Assembly: GCA_964564435.1 (NCBI GenBank)
Contig: CAZMAT010000016.1
Span: 1 to 57,071, forward strand
Reading direction: 5' to 3'
From: Fermentibacter sp964564435
GTDB lineage: Bacteria; Fermentibacterota; Fermentibacteria; Fermentibacterales; Fermentibacteraceae
DNA length: 57,071 nt
Of this stretch, positions 8,813 to 18,164 are shown piece by piece. Within the stretch, counting starts at the first letter, position 1. Each line of letters opens with the position of its first letter. A program made the translations under genes and the position numbers. The notes under the pieces were generated by a model. The model was not told the DNA's origin. It was given only the letters and a program-made list of their open reading frames with translations, and did not search any database.

Positions 8813-10977
8813 TCCATCAGCCTCCCATAGATCCAGCATGACCTGGTGACCCTTTTGACGTACTCGCGGGTCTCGCGGTACGTGATCCTCTCGGTGAACC
8901 ACTCGTGGTCGGATGTGTAGGGCAGGGACTCCCTCCACCGGGAGGCGTTCCCCGGCCCGGCGTTGTATGCCGCGAGGATCAGGGGAAGCTCCCCGGAGAA
9001 GGCGCCCCACTGCCTATCGATGTAGATGGAGCCGTAACGGATCGAGTTCCGGGGCTCGTAGAGCTGGGCGCCCGCGAGTTCGGGCAGCCCGTACCATCTC
9101 GCCACGTCGTGCGCCGTACCGGGCATGAGCTGGATAAGCCCCCTGGCCCCGACGGAGGATGTGGCCAGGCGGTCGAAGGAGCTCTCCTCGCGCATGATCG
9201 CCGTTATCAGCTCCGGGCTCGTCGACAGGTCGCCGGCCACCTCGCGGACGAGGTCGGAATACGGGGCGGGGAACTGCAGGATCGCCACGGAGTCGGGAAG
9301 CATGCCCGAGCCGGAGTACCGGAGCCGCGAATCCAGGGCTCCGCAGAGCTCGATCGCCCTCCTGTGCTCACCGAGGATCGACAGGCCGGCGATCCTCGAG
9401 ACGGTGTCGGGAATGGCCGAGTATCTCAGGACCTCGGCTGCGAGGCGGCCGTATCCGGCCCTCACGAGCGCCAGCGCTTCGGCAGGCGGGTCCAGGGAGG
9501 GGTACGAAGGGTGCCAGGCCGCTTCGTCCCCCAGGATGTCCGAGGCCAGGAGGCCGTAGTATTCCCAGGGATGCCCGGAGGCTGCCTCGCGGAGGAGTTC
9601 CGTGCGCCCGGCCGAGCCGGCCGGCGTCGCCCTTGCGCTCCAGTAGAGCATCTCGTCCCTCCAGAAGCCCGACTCGAACTCCGAACAGCCGGTGGTCCAG
9701 AGGGAGAGGGCGGCATCCGAGTCGCCCTGTGCGAATCGCGCGAAACCGCCCCTCCAGTAGCAGCTCTCGTCGTACCTGCCCTCCCCGGATGCGGCGAGGG
9801 CGGTCTCGAAGGCCTCCGCGGCGCGGGGCCAGTCCTGCTCGGCATCGTAGTAGCGTCCGGCGAGGAAGGCTGACTCGTGGGAAGCGGGATGATCCGGCCA
9901 CGAGCCGGCGAAATCGAGATAGGCGCTCCAGGCCTCGGCGTCGCGGTCGAGGTCCCTCAGGGCCCTGGCCCGGAAGAGGGATGCCCTGGCCCTCAGGGAA
10001 TCGGGCGCGGCTGCGTCTGTGGAATCGCACAGGCCGAGCAGGTCCGAGGGCCTCGAAGCCGCCCGCAGCAGGGCCATCCTCGCGCCGGCCGAGAAGCACG
10101 GGTCGGTCGAGGAGGAGACGAGGCCGGCCAGTTCGGAAGTGTGCCCCGACTGGGCCAGCGCGTCCGCAACCCTCCAGGAGGTCCTCCAGCCCGGGGAGCC
10201 CCGCGAGATCAGCAGAAGCGCGGCCTCCCCCGCAGGCCCGGGCTGGGAACCGAGGATGGCTGCCGCAGCCGCCTCGTCGAGGCAGTGCGTGGCACCCATC
10301 CTCGCAACCGCCAGCAGATCGGCGTCCTCGGCCCTGCCGGAAGCCCTCAGCGCCTCCATGTACCTGTCCCAGACCTCCTGCGGGATGGAGAGCCTCTTCC
10401 TCATCTCCTCCGCCAGCCTCTCCGCGGCGTCGGGGAAGATGCCCGCCAGGTCGGCGCATGCCTTCATCTGGTCGGCAGTGAGGGACCCGGGAGGGGCCAG
10501 GCGCAGACGGACCAGCACCTCGGCCGGGGTGGAGGGAGCGGCCAGGCCGCCCGGTGGCTGGATGAAGCCCCCGAGATACGTGCGGAGGTATGGATCGGCG
10601 GTGCAGGCGGAGGCTCCGGCCGAATCCCCGGCCAGGTCGAGCAGGCTGGCCTGCCACCCACCGAGCGGGGAGCCCCAGGCTGTCTCGAGGCTGTCTATGA
10701 ACAGCACGCCTTCGGCTTCGCGGCCGCAGGAGTGGTAGAGACCCACCAGGCGGTACAGAGCCGCATCCCGCTCTCCGGGCATCGTTCCGAGGATCCCTGT
10801 CAGAGCTTCGAGCGACTCGTCGAACCGGCCCGTCAGCATCAGGGAATCGGCTTCCCCGAAAACCGGCGCCGCAGGCGCCTCTCCGGGCTCCGGTGCATCC
10901 ACTGTCCTGCCGCCGGAGGATCCGAAGCAGGAGACTGCCAGCACTGCAGCCGCATATACGTATGATCTCGGGGGCAA
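8809..10977 (-). CDS. Lytic murein transglycosylase, Slt70-like lipoprotein
   Basis: A 722-residue envelope enzyme that cleaves peptidoglycan glycan strands. It starts at TTG 10977 and has a lipoprotein-type leader (AAAVLAVSC). A long alpha-helical region (about 40-560) resembles the superhelical part of Slt70. The catalytic SLT domain is at about 575-700: ITAIMREESSFDRLATSS with the catalytic Glu, GARGLIQLMPGTA, and AAYNAGPGNASRW. The gene lies 27 bp after purH and is coupled to the NHL gene. With glmS, glmM and the AmgK/MurU-like pair elsewhere in the window it fits a wall-turnover set. Confidence 0.9.
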   Translation of the reverse strand: MPPRSYVYAAAVLAVSCFGSSGGRTVDAPEPGEAPAAPVFGEADSLMLTGRFDESLEALTGILGTMPGERDAALYRLVGLYHSCGREAEGVLFIDSLETAWGSPLGGWQASLLDLAGDSAGASACTADPYLRTYLGGFIQPPGGLAAPSTPAEVLVRLRLAPPGSLTADQMKACADLAGIFPDAAERLAEEMRKRLSIPQEVWDRYMEALRASGRAEDADLLAVARMGATHCLDEAAAAAILGSQPGPAGEAALLLISRGSPGWRTSWRVADALAQSGHTSELAGLVSSSTDPCFSAGARMALLRAASRPSDLLGLCDSTDAAAPDSLRARASLFRARALRDLDRDAEAWSAYLDFAGSWPDHPASHESAFLAGRYYDAEQDWPRAAEAFETALAASGEGRYDESCYWRGGFARFAQGDSDAALSLWTTGCSEFESGFWRDEMLYWSARATPAGSAGRTELLREAASGHPWEYYGLLASDILGDEAAWHPSYPSLDPPAEALALVRAGYGRLAAEVLRYSAIPDTVSRIAGLSILGEHRRAIELCGALDSRLRYSGSGMLPDSVAILQFPAPYSDLVREVAGDLSTSPELITAIMREESSFDRLATSSVGARGLIQLMPGTAHDVARWYGLPELAGAQLYEPRNSIRYGSIYIDRQWGAFSGELPLILAAYNAGPGNASRWRESLPYTSDHEWFTERITYRETREYVKRVTRSCWIYGRLME

Positions 10978-11004
10978 ACCGCTCCCTCCTCCGGCCCGGC
11001 CGGA

Positions 11005-12483
11005 TCAGTGCCTGAAGTGCCTGCGGCCGGTGAGCAGCATCGTGATGCCGGCCTCGTCGGCCGCCCTGAACACCTCCTCGTCCCTCAGCGAACCGCCGGG
11101 CTGGACGATGGCCGTGATGCCCGCGGAGGCGGCCCTGTCGACCGTGTCGCGGAAGGGGATCAGCCCGTCGCTGGCGAGAGCCGCCCCGCGGATGTCGAGC
11201 CCGGCGGCCGCCGCCCTCCGGATGGCCAGGTCGAGGCTCTCTATCCTGCTCATCTGGCCGGCACCGATGCCCAGAGCGGCATCGGGCCCGCAGACCACCA
11301 TCGCATTGCTCTTGACCGTCCTGCAGATCCGCCAGGCCAGGTCCATGGCCCCGGCCTCGCCGGCGGTCGGCGGCCTCGAGCCGGCCAGCACGGCGGAGGA
11401 GAGGTCGCCCGCGGCTCCGGGATCGGGTTCCTGCACGAGCAGGGCGCCCCAGATGCTCCTGATCTGGAGCCCGGTCTCGCGACCCGGCGGCATGCCGAGA
11501 ACCCTCAGCTTCTTCCTCGTTCTCAGCCTGTCGAGAGCCCCCGGCTCGAATCCCGGAGCCAGCACCAGCTCGAGGAAGAGGCCCTTCAGCCTGTCCACCA
11601 GGGCCGTGTCCAGAGTGGAGTTGACAGCCAGCACGCCCCCGTACGGGGAGTCGGAATCCGCTGCGGAGGCCCTCTCCCAGGCGGTGGCGAGGTCGTCGGC
11701 GCGCGCGGCGATGCACGGGTTGCCGTGCTTCACCACGACCAGCGCCTTCCCGGGCAGGTCGCTCACCAGGTCCCACGCGGCCGAGGCGTCGAGGTAGTTG
11801 TTGTAGCTGAGCGCATCGCCGTGCAGGAGCGAGGCGGCCGAGAATCCCTCCCTCCTGGCGCCGAAATGCACCTTTGCTGCCTGATGGGGGTTCTCGCCGT
11901 AGCGGAGCCCCGGTTCGACGCCCTCTGCCAGCTTGAGCGAAACAGCGAGGTCGTAGGAGGCGGCCGCGTCGAAGGTGCGCGAGGCCATCGCGCGCCTGAA
12001 CACGACATCGTCGCGCCCTCCGGCGATGGCTTCGAGGACCTCCCCGAAGCAGCCCCCCCCTGCCGCGGAGATGACGTGGACATAGTTCTTGGCCGCGGCC
12101 CGGGCCATGGCGGGCCCGCCGACGTCGATCAGCTCGACTGCGGAGGGATCGTCGCCGGGGATGTCCTGGCGTGAGGAGAAGGGGTAGAAGTCCACCGCGA
12201 CGAGGTCGAAGACGATGCCTCCTTCGGCCTCCATCCGTGCCCGGTCCTCGCCGGCCGCAAGGATCCCGGCGTGGAGAGCCGGATGGAGGGTCTTCACCCT
12301 TCCGCCCAGCAGGGAGGAGATGCCCGTGATCTCCTCCGTGGGCGACACCGGGATGCCCAGTTCCGTGATGCACAGGGCGGTGCCACCGGATGCGTGGAGC
12401 ACCCAGCCCAGGCCGTGGAGGCCGCGGGCGAGCGCCGGGACGTCCTGCTTGGAATAGCAGCTCAAGAGCGCGTGTCTAGCCAT
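11005..12483 (-). CDS. purH: Bifunctional AICAR transformylase / IMP cyclohydrolase
   Basis: A 492-residue PurH that catalyses the last two steps of IMP synthesis, formylating AICAR and closing the ring. The cyclohydrolase domain has GGTALCITELGIPVSPTEEI and GGRVKTLHPALHAGIL. The transformylase domain has LRYGENPHQ (194-201), KHGNPC (252-257), DSPYGGVLAVN and KSNAMVV. It ends normally with the RHFRH-type tail. The start ATG 12483 lies 8 bp inside the end of nadE. No other purine synthesis gene sits nearby; apt at 19216 covers adenine salvage. Confidence 0.95.
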   Translation of the reverse strand: MARHALLSCYSKQDVPALARGLHGLGWVLHASGGTALCITELGIPVSPTEEITGISSLLGGRVKTLHPALHAGILAAGEDRARMEAEGGIVFDLVAVDFYPFSSRQDIPGDDPSAVELIDVGGPAMARAAAKNYVHVISAAGGGCFGEVLEAIAGGRDDVVFRRAMASRTFDAAASYDLAVSLKLAEGVEPGLRYGENPHQAAKVHFGARREGFSAASLLHGDALSYNNYLDASAAWDLVSDLPGKALVVVKHGNPCIAARADDLATAWERASAADSDSPYGGVLAVNSTLDTALVDRLKGLFLELVLAPGFEPGALDRLRTRKKLRVLGMPPGRETGLQIRSIWGALLVQEPDPGAAGDLSSAVLAGSRPPTAGEAGAMDLAWRICRTVKSNAMVVCGPDAALGIGAGQMSRIESLDLAIRRAAAAGLDIRGAALASDGLIPFRDTVDRAASAGITAIVQPGGSLRDEEVFRAADEAGITMLLTGRRHFRH

Positions 12484-13225
12484 GTGTTGCGAACCACTCC
12501 CTCGCTTCGAAGACCGGAATGGGCTCCCTCTTGTGCGCCCCGGCCCTGCCGAGCGCGTCGATCCTGGCCGCGACCGCGGGGTCGACGGCATGCCCTTCGA
12601 ATCTGCGCCTCAGGTCAAGATATGTGAAACCCATCTCGCCCTCGTCAGTCTGCCCCGCCCAGAGCCCCGCGGTCGGTGGCCTGTCGATGACCCGGCCCGG
12701 AACTCCGAGCACCCTCGCGAGCCCGTAGACCTCGTCCTTGTAGAGCCTCGCAAGAGGGGCGATGTCGCAGGCCCCGTCGCCCCACTTGGTCGAGTACCCG
12801 ACGAGGTGTTCGGAGTAGTTCCCCGAGCCCACCACCAGCCTTCCGCCGGACATGGCGTACAGCACCGTCATCCTCAGCCGCGGCTTGATGTTGGCCTTCA
12901 CCATCCCTGGCGCCCCCTCGAGCCCGCAGGCCGCGACCATGGCGGCGTGGGCGGCATCGAGTCCCACGATCCTGTATCCCACCCCGGCTGACCGGGCGGT
13001 CTCGGATGCCAGCGCCTCGTCTGCCGGATCGCTCCCGCAGGGCATGTTGACCGCCAGCACCGACTCCCCTCCGAGCGCCTTCGCCGCGAGGAAGGCGGAC
13101 ACCGCCGAATCGACCCCGCCGCTCAGGCCCAGCACGACCCCGTTCACGCCCGCGCCGGCCACCCTTCCGGCCATCCATGACGAGATGTCGGCCGCCAGAT
13201 CCATATAGACACGTTCAGACGGCAT
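12476..13225 (-). CDS. nadE: NH3-dependent NAD+ synthetase
   Basis: A 249-residue NAD synthetase that amidates deamido-NAD with ATP. The P-loop pyrophosphatase motif SGGVDS is at 35-40. Further family motifs are NIKPRLRM, GSGNYSEHLVGYSTKWGDGA, LYKDEVYGLARVLGVP and PPTAGLWAGQTDEGEMGFTY. There is no N-terminal glutaminase domain, so it is the ammonia-dependent type. It overlaps rnr upstream by 11 bp and purH downstream by 8 bp. Confidence 0.95.
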   Translation of the reverse strand: MPSERVYMDLAADISSWMAGRVAGAGVNGVVLGLSGGVDSAVSAFLAAKALGGESVLAVNMPCGSDPADEALASETARSAGVGYRIVGLDAAHAAMVAACGLEGAPGMVKANIKPRLRMTVLYAMSGGRLVVGSGNYSEHLVGYSTKWGDGACDIAPLARLYKDEVYGLARVLGVPGRVIDRPPTAGLWAGQTDEGEMGFTYLDLRRRFEGHAVDPAVAARIDALGRAGAHKREPIPVFEAREWFATHG

Positions 13226-15284
13226 CGTTCCCCGCCTTCCTCAACCTGAGGGTGAGCTGCCTGAGACCGGGATCCACGGAGTGGACCTCCACCGTCACCC
13301 GGCTGCCGGGTCTGAGGGAGTCGAGCAGCGATCCCCTGCCGTAGTGCAGCCTTGCAGGCGCGAGGCCGTCCAGGGGAAGATCGGCGAGCCTGACGAAGAC
13401 GCCGAAGTCCTCCACTCCGCTCACGACACCCTGGTACTCGCCGCCGGGCCTCTTCGACAGGTACAGGAGAGCCATCATCTCCAGGCTCTCCCTCTCGGCG
13501 TCCTCGGCGGCCTGCTCGGTGCCGCTGCACTCCTCCGCCATGCCGGCCGTGTCCTCGTCCCAGCCCGCGCCGGCGGGGATCCTCCCGTCCTCCTCCATGC
13601 GGCCGAGGACCTGGTGCACGACGAGGTCGGGATACCGCCGGATCGGGCTGGTGAAGTGCATGTAGTTCGTGAGGCCCAGCCCGAAATGGCCCGAATCCTC
13701 CGCGCTGTAGACGGCCTTCTTCAGCGATCTGAGCACGGCCTCCCTGGCGAGCGGGAAGGCTGGAGTCGACCTGGCCCCTTCCAGAAGCTTCGACAGGTCT
13801 CGCGAGGAGGGCATCCTCCCTCTGGGAAGAGATATCCCGAGAGCTTCCAGCTCGGTCCTGAGGCGCACCGCGGAGTCCCTGTCGGGCTTTCCGTGAACGC
13901 GGTACAGGACGGGCCAGCCGCCATACCCGCACATCTCGGCGACGGCCCTGTTGGCCTCCACCATGAAATTCTCGATCATCCTGTGCGACTCGTCGTCCGA
14001 AGACCTGACGAACTCCGACGGCCAGTCGTCCGGGCCGAACCTCACCTCGAACTCGTAGCTCCCGAGATCCAGCGCTCCTCTCGACTCGCGCCCCCTGTCG
14101 AGCAGGGACGAGAGTTCGGCCATGTCGCGGAGGAGCCCGTCCGCCGCCGCGTGTCCCGATCCGGCCCCCCTCATGCCGAGCAGGGCCTCCTCGTAGCAGA
14201 GCCTCGCCGACGATCTTATGACCGATGGGAAGACCTCGTAGGAGAGCCTCCTGCCCGAGCGGTCATAGACGAGCATCACGGTCCGGGCGAGCTTGTCCTC
14301 CTCCGGCCCCAGGCTGCATGCGCCGTTCGAGAGAGACTCGGGGAGCATCGGGATGACCCTGTCCGGAAGGTAGACGCTCGTACCCCTGGCGGCGGCCTCC
14401 CGGTCCACGGGCCCGCCCCTGGGCACGTAGGCCGCGACGTCGGCTATGTGCACCCCGAGCAGCCAGCCCCCGGGCGTCCTGGAGAGCGAGACGGCGTCAT
14501 CGAAATCCCTTGCGTCGACAGGATCGACCGTGATCACGGCCAGATCCCTGAGATCCCTCCTGCCCTCCGGGGAGGGCCTTCCGAGAGCCGCCCCGGACGC
14601 AGCTGCCAGGACTTCCGACGGGAAGGAATCGGAGAAGCCGTGATCGCGGCAGATGGCGTCCATGTAGACCGAGGGCGACAGACCTTCGCCCAGCACGCCG
14701 GAGAGCCTGGCCGTGACCTTCCTGCCCGGCGGGTCGAGGGTTCCCCAGACCACCTTGCCCTCCCTGAGCCCGTCCATCCTTTCGGAGGAGATGCGGATGC
14801 CCCGGGGCAGCGAAGGATCGACCGGATCGAGCATCCAGCCATCCCCGGCCCGCCTCAGGACTCCGCTCACGCCGCTCCTGGTCCGCTCGACCACGGAGAC
14901 GATGGATCCCTCGGGCAGGGAGAGGTGGCGCCCGCCGCCCCTCACGAGCTTCACCAGGACTATGTCGCCGTCGATGGCTCCGCCGATCCTCCCGCTGTCC
15001 ACAAGTATCCTGCCGGCGGGGGCCGCGACCGAACCGGAGCCGTTCGCCCTGACCCTCAGCCTTCCCCTGTGGAGGCCCATGGTCCCGCAGGCCGTGAACC
15101 GGCCCTTGCCGGTGCGGCAGAGGTAGCCCAGGGCGACCATCTCCTGTATCGCATCGCCCAGGCCCTCCATCCCCGACCGCGCGGATATCTCGCCGGCCGT
15201 CAGCCTCGCGCCCGGAGCGCTCTCGAAGACCCCGAGCACTGCCTCCCTCACCGATGCCGGAAGCTTCTCAGACAGATGGATCAC
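13215..15284 (-). CDS. rnr: Ribonuclease R (RNB family exoribonuclease)
   Basis: A 689-residue 3'-5' exoribonuclease. N-terminal winged-helix and OB regions (about 1-170) lead to the RNB catalytic domain with DPVDARDFDDA at 254-264 (metal-binding Asp cluster) and NYMHFTSPIRRYPDLVVHQ near 555. An S1 RNA-binding domain closes the protein (EYQGVVSGVEDFGVFVRLAD). The start is GTG 15284; GGGAGG lies directly against it. The gene overlaps the histidine-kinase-like gene by 17 bp and nadE by 11 bp. Confidence 0.93.
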   Translation of the reverse strand: MIHLSEKLPASVREAVLGVFESAPGARLTAGEISARSGMEGLGDAIQEMVALGYLCRTGKGRFTACGTMGLHRGRLRVRANGSGSVAAPAGRILVDSGRIGGAIDGDIVLVKLVRGGGRHLSLPEGSIVSVVERTRSGVSGVLRRAGDGWMLDPVDPSLPRGIRISSERMDGLREGKVVWGTLDPPGRKVTARLSGVLGEGLSPSVYMDAICRDHGFSDSFPSEVLAAASGAALGRPSPEGRRDLRDLAVITVDPVDARDFDDAVSLSRTPGGWLLGVHIADVAAYVPRGGPVDREAAARGTSVYLPDRVIPMLPESLSNGACSLGPEEDKLARTVMLVYDRSGRRLSYEVFPSVIRSSARLCYEEALLGMRGAGSGHAAADGLLRDMAELSSLLDRGRESRGALDLGSYEFEVRFGPDDWPSEFVRSSDDESHRMIENFMVEANRAVAEMCGYGGWPVLYRVHGKPDRDSAVRLRTELEALGISLPRGRMPSSRDLSKLLEGARSTPAFPLAREAVLRSLKKAVYSAEDSGHFGLGLTNYMHFTSPIRRYPDLVVHQVLGRMEEDGRIPAGAGWDEDTAGMAEECSGTEQAAEDAERESLEMMALLYLSKRPGGEYQGVVSGVEDFGVFVRLADLPLDGLAPARLHYGRGSLLDSLRPGSRVTVEVHSVDPGLRQLTLRLRKAGNDAV

Positions 15285-16098
15285 CCTCCCTGAGGAACCG
15301 CATGGTCCCCGATTCGCCGCCCCATCCCGGCACGTCGAGCCTCCCGCCGCCCGGGAATGCCGACAGCGCCGAGAGAGCCACCAGCAGAGGCACGGAAAAC
15401 GACTTCACCGCGGGATCGACATCGACCGGGCCCTTCCTCTCCCATTCGAACCGGATGGCAGCGCCCCCCTCTGCCGGGGCCGACCTGAACCTCCCCGCCC
15501 CTCCGAGGGAGAGCAGACATGCGGCGGACAGGCCGAGGCACGCAGGAGAGAACGACACGGCCCAGGCCGGCCATTCCGTCGATGCATCCACCGATCTGCC
15601 GCAGGCTGCACGGCATGCGTCCAGAAGCCAGGGGCAGGCCCCCGAGGCTGAGTCCGAGACAGCCTCGGAAACGGAGGAAAGCTCCCCGAGCCTTCCCGAG
15701 AGATCGGCCGCCGCCTCCGCGGCGCTGCGGCAGGTCCGGGCCGAGTCCTCCCCCTCCCATCCGTACATCGCGGCCAGGTCGAGGTTGCCGATCAGCCCGA
15801 CCAGGCTGTTGTTGAGGACGTGGACGAACATGGGCGCGAGGAGCCCGGCCGACGCCGCGGCCAGGAGCCTCGCCGCCAGCGCGGGGCTGTCCAGGGCGCC
15901 GAGCACGGACAGCACAGCCGGTGCAAGCTCACCCGTCGCCGGGAGCCTGAGGTGCGCCCCGGCGCCTGCCCCGGGGGCGTCGGAAACGACCACGCGGAAA
16001 TCGCCGGCGGCGGGAACAGCTGCGTGGGGCGCCCCCTCCACGGTCACCCGGACCCTCCGGAACGCCCGAGATTCGGCGGTATCGCTGCTCCCGGTCAA
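15268..16098 (-). CDS. Histidine-kinase-like dimerisation domain protein without ATPase motifs
   Basis: A 276-residue protein of unknown role. Residues about 88-112 (MFVHVLNNSLVGLIGNLDLA) match the H-box style HxLNNxLxxIxGNLxLA of HisKA domains, with His93 in the phosphoacceptor position. The C-terminal half (LSAACLLSLGGAGRF, FEWERKGPVDVD) could be a worn HATPase fold, but N, G1 and G2 boxes are missing. It may be a pseudokinase or a histidine phosphotransfer partner. It starts at TTG 16098, 4 bp after the PCMT stop, and overlaps rnr by 17 bp. Confidence 0.6.
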   Translation of the reverse strand: MTGSSDTAESRAFRRVRVTVEGAPHAAVPAAGDFRVVVSDAPGAGAGAHLRLPATGELAPAVLSVLGALDSPALAARLLAAASAGLLAPMFVHVLNNSLVGLIGNLDLAAMYGWEGEDSARTCRSAAEAAADLSGRLGELSSVSEAVSDSASGACPWLLDACRAACGRSVDASTEWPAWAVSFSPACLGLSAACLLSLGGAGRFRSAPAEGGAAIRFEWERKGPVDVDPAVKSFSVPLLVALSALSAFPGGGRLDVPGWGGESGTMRFLREGDPSV

Positions 16099-16102
16099 TG
16101 TT

Positions 16103-16756
16103 TCACCGCCCTCCGGGATGCACCAGTGGCACGAATCTCACGGGATCCCCGACTCTCTCGCGGAAGCCCTCCGGCGTCCTCTCCACGAGCACGAGCTGCT
16201 GGAAGGCGCCTCCGACGGGGATGACGAGCCGCCCGCCCTGCGAGAGCTGCCCGGGCAGCACGGCGGGCATCGCCGGCGGGGCCGCGGAGACGATGATCGC
16301 GTCATACGGGGCCGCCTGCTCCCAGCCTGAGTAGCCGTCCGCCGCGATGACAGAGACGGAGTCGGACAGACCCAGCGTCCTCAGGCGCGCCAGAGCCTCC
16401 ATGCAGAGCTCGGGCAGCACGTCGAGAGAGACCACACGGGCGCCCATCCTGGCGAGAAGGGCGGTCTGGTAGCCGGAGCCGGTTCCTATCTCGAGCACCT
16501 TCCTCCCGCCCAGGGGCGAGGCCATCGAGAGCATGAGGGCCAGGACGAAGGGCTGCGAGACGGTCTGGCCCGATCGGATCGGGACGGGGTGGTCGCCGTA
16601 GGCGGTACGGAGGTCGGCCCCCTCGATGAAGAGATGCCTGGGGACTTCCGACATCGCCTCGAGCACCGACGGTTCGGTGATGCCGCGGGCCGCGACCTGA
16701 CCCTCGACCATCTCCCTGCGAAGGATTGCGGCCGGCCCCGAGTCAGCCCGATCCAC
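16103..16756 (-). CDS. pcm: Protein-L-isoaspartate O-methyltransferase
   Basis: A 217-residue SAM-dependent repair enzyme that methylates isoaspartyl residues in damaged proteins. It shows REMVEGQVAARGI, VPRHLF, RSGQTVSQPFVLALML, the SAM site VLEIGTGSGYQTALLA and QLSQGGRLVIPVG. GTG 16756 has AAGGAG in front and overlaps rarA by 14 bp. A second, divergent PCMT gene lies at 20875-21531. Confidence 0.92.
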   Translation of the reverse strand: MDRADSGPAAILRREMVEGQVAARGITEPSVLEAMSEVPRHLFIEGADLRTAYGDHPVPIRSGQTVSQPFVLALMLSMASPLGGRKVLEIGTGSGYQTALLARMGARVVSLDVLPELCMEALARLRTLGLSDSVSVIAADGYSGWEQAAPYDAIIVSAAPPAMPAVLPGQLSQGGRLVIPVGGAFQQLVLVERTPEGFRERVGDPVRFVPLVHPGGR

Positions 16757-18080
16757 CCTCGCCGCTCCTTCCCTCCAGACGCCGCTTCTCCTCGCGGAGC
16801 CTCCTCCAGGCCGCCAGCCGCTCGGCGATGGCCGCCTCGCGCCCGGAACCCGAAGGCCTGTAGATCACCGGTTCGCCGAGGGCCTCCGGGAAGTGCACGT
16901 GGGTGACGATCCCGTCGCCCACGTCGTGGGCGTACTGGTATCCCCTGCCGTATTCGAGATCCTTCATCAGGCGCGTCGGGGCGTTCCTTATCACCAGGGG
17001 CACCGGGAGGCTGCCCGAGGATCCGGCGAGGTCGACCGCGGCCTTCCATGCCATGTAGACCGAATTCGAGCGCGGCGCGGTAGCAAGGTAGCAGACCGCC
17101 TCGGCCAGGGCGAGATCCCCTTCGGGGGAGCCCAGGAACCGGTAGGAATCAGCGGCGCGCATGGCCACCGTGAGCGCCCCCGGGTCGGCCAGGCCTATGT
17201 CCTCGCTGGCGAACCTGATCATCCTTCGCGCGATGTAGAGGGGATCCTCGCCGGACACGATCATCCTCGCCAGCCAGTAGAGGGCTGCGTCGACGTCGCC
17301 TGACCTGAGGGACTTGTGGAGGGCGCTGATGAGGTTGAAGTGCTCCTCGCCGCTCTTGTCGTACCTGAGGAGCGCCTTCTCGAGTATCCCGGCCACCTCC
17401 TCCGAAGTGAAGCCGGCATCCCCGGCCGTGCCGGCGACGAGTTCGAGCAGGTTCAGCGCACGGCGGCCGTCTCCGTCGGAGGCGGATGCGATGGGAACCA
17501 GCGCCTCGCGGGGCGGGACGGCGGAGAATCTTTCCGCGAATTCCGGGCTCGACGAGGCCTTCTGCAGGAGGTCGAGCAGTTCGCCCTCGGAGAGGGGCTT
17601 GAGCACGTAAACCGCACACCGGCTAAGCAGCGGGGCGTTTATCTCGAACGAGGGATTCTCTGTGGTCGCGCCCACGAGGCGGATGGTGCCGTCCTCGACA
17701 TGGGGCAGGAAAGCATCCTGCTGGGCCCGGTTGAACCTGTGTATCTCGTCGACGAAGAGGAGCGTGGAAACTCCTCCGGAGCGCCTTTCGGCGGCCTCCT
17801 CGACGATCTTCCTGACGAGGGGGACCCCTCCTGTGACGGCGCTGAACCGGACGAAGAACTCCTTCGTCTCACCCGCGACCAGGAGGGCGAGCGTTGTCTT
17901 CCCCGTCCCGGGAGGGCCCCACAGGATGAACGAACCGAGCGAGTCGGAACGGAGCGCACGCATGAAGGGCGCCCCGGGAGACAGGAGATGCGCCTGCCCC
18001 ACCATGCCCTCTAGGCTGGACGGCCTGAGGGAATCCGCGAGAGGCGGCCTCCTGGCTGCGTGAACTGCGTCGTTTCCCAC
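16743..18080 (-). CDS. rarA: Replication-associated recombination protein A (AAA+ ATPase)
   Basis: A 445-residue RarA/MgsA, a clamp-loader-related ATPase acting at stalled replication forks. Walker A is GPPGTGKT (55-62); Walker B region is FVDEIHRFN (about 106-114); sensor region GATTENPSFEIN follows. The C-terminal domain has the family hallmarks SALHKSLRSGDVDAALYWLA and NAPTRLMKDLEYG. It is the first gene of the 12-gene minus-strand run. A TAGGAT box at 18092-18087 sits only 6 bp before GTG 18080, so a leaderless transcript is possible. Confidence 0.94.
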   Translation of the reverse strand: MGNDAVHAARRPPLADSLRPSSLEGMVGQAHLLSPGAPFMRALRSDSLGSFILWGPPGTGKTTLALLVAGETKEFFVRFSAVTGGVPLVRKIVEEAAERRSGGVSTLLFVDEIHRFNRAQQDAFLPHVEDGTIRLVGATTENPSFEINAPLLSRCAVYVLKPLSEGELLDLLQKASSSPEFAERFSAVPPREALVPIASASDGDGRRALNLLELVAGTAGDAGFTSEEVAGILEKALLRYDKSGEEHFNLISALHKSLRSGDVDAALYWLARMIVSGEDPLYIARRMIRFASEDIGLADPGALTVAMRAADSYRFLGSPEGDLALAEAVCYLATAPRSNSVYMAWKAAVDLAGSSGSLPVPLVIRNAPTRLMKDLEYGRGYQYAHDVGDGIVTHVHFPEALGEPVIYRPSGSGREAAIAERLAAWRRLREEKRRLEGRSGEGGSG

Positions 18081-18115
18081 GCAGCTATCCTACAAAGGAG
18101 GGGGCATCCGTGAGA

Positions 18116-18141
18116 AGAGCCCGGGCCTTCGCCCGGGCTCT
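18116..18141 (-). terminator. Strong GC hairpin after the lipoprotein gene
   Basis: Perfect 11-bp arms AGAGCCCGGGC / GCCCGGGCTCT with a CTTC loop, 24 bp beyond the stop of the 18165-19130 gene. There is no clear T-run on either side. It also separates that gene from rarA. Confidence 0.6.
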
Positions 18142-18164
18142 CCGCATGGTACTGACCGGGGAGG

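Noticed and set aside
9368..12373. A 1001-residue open frame on the minus strand
   Set aside because: It runs out of frame across the transglycosylase and purH, both of which have full family motifs. Its arginine- and glycine-rich translation is a GC shadow.
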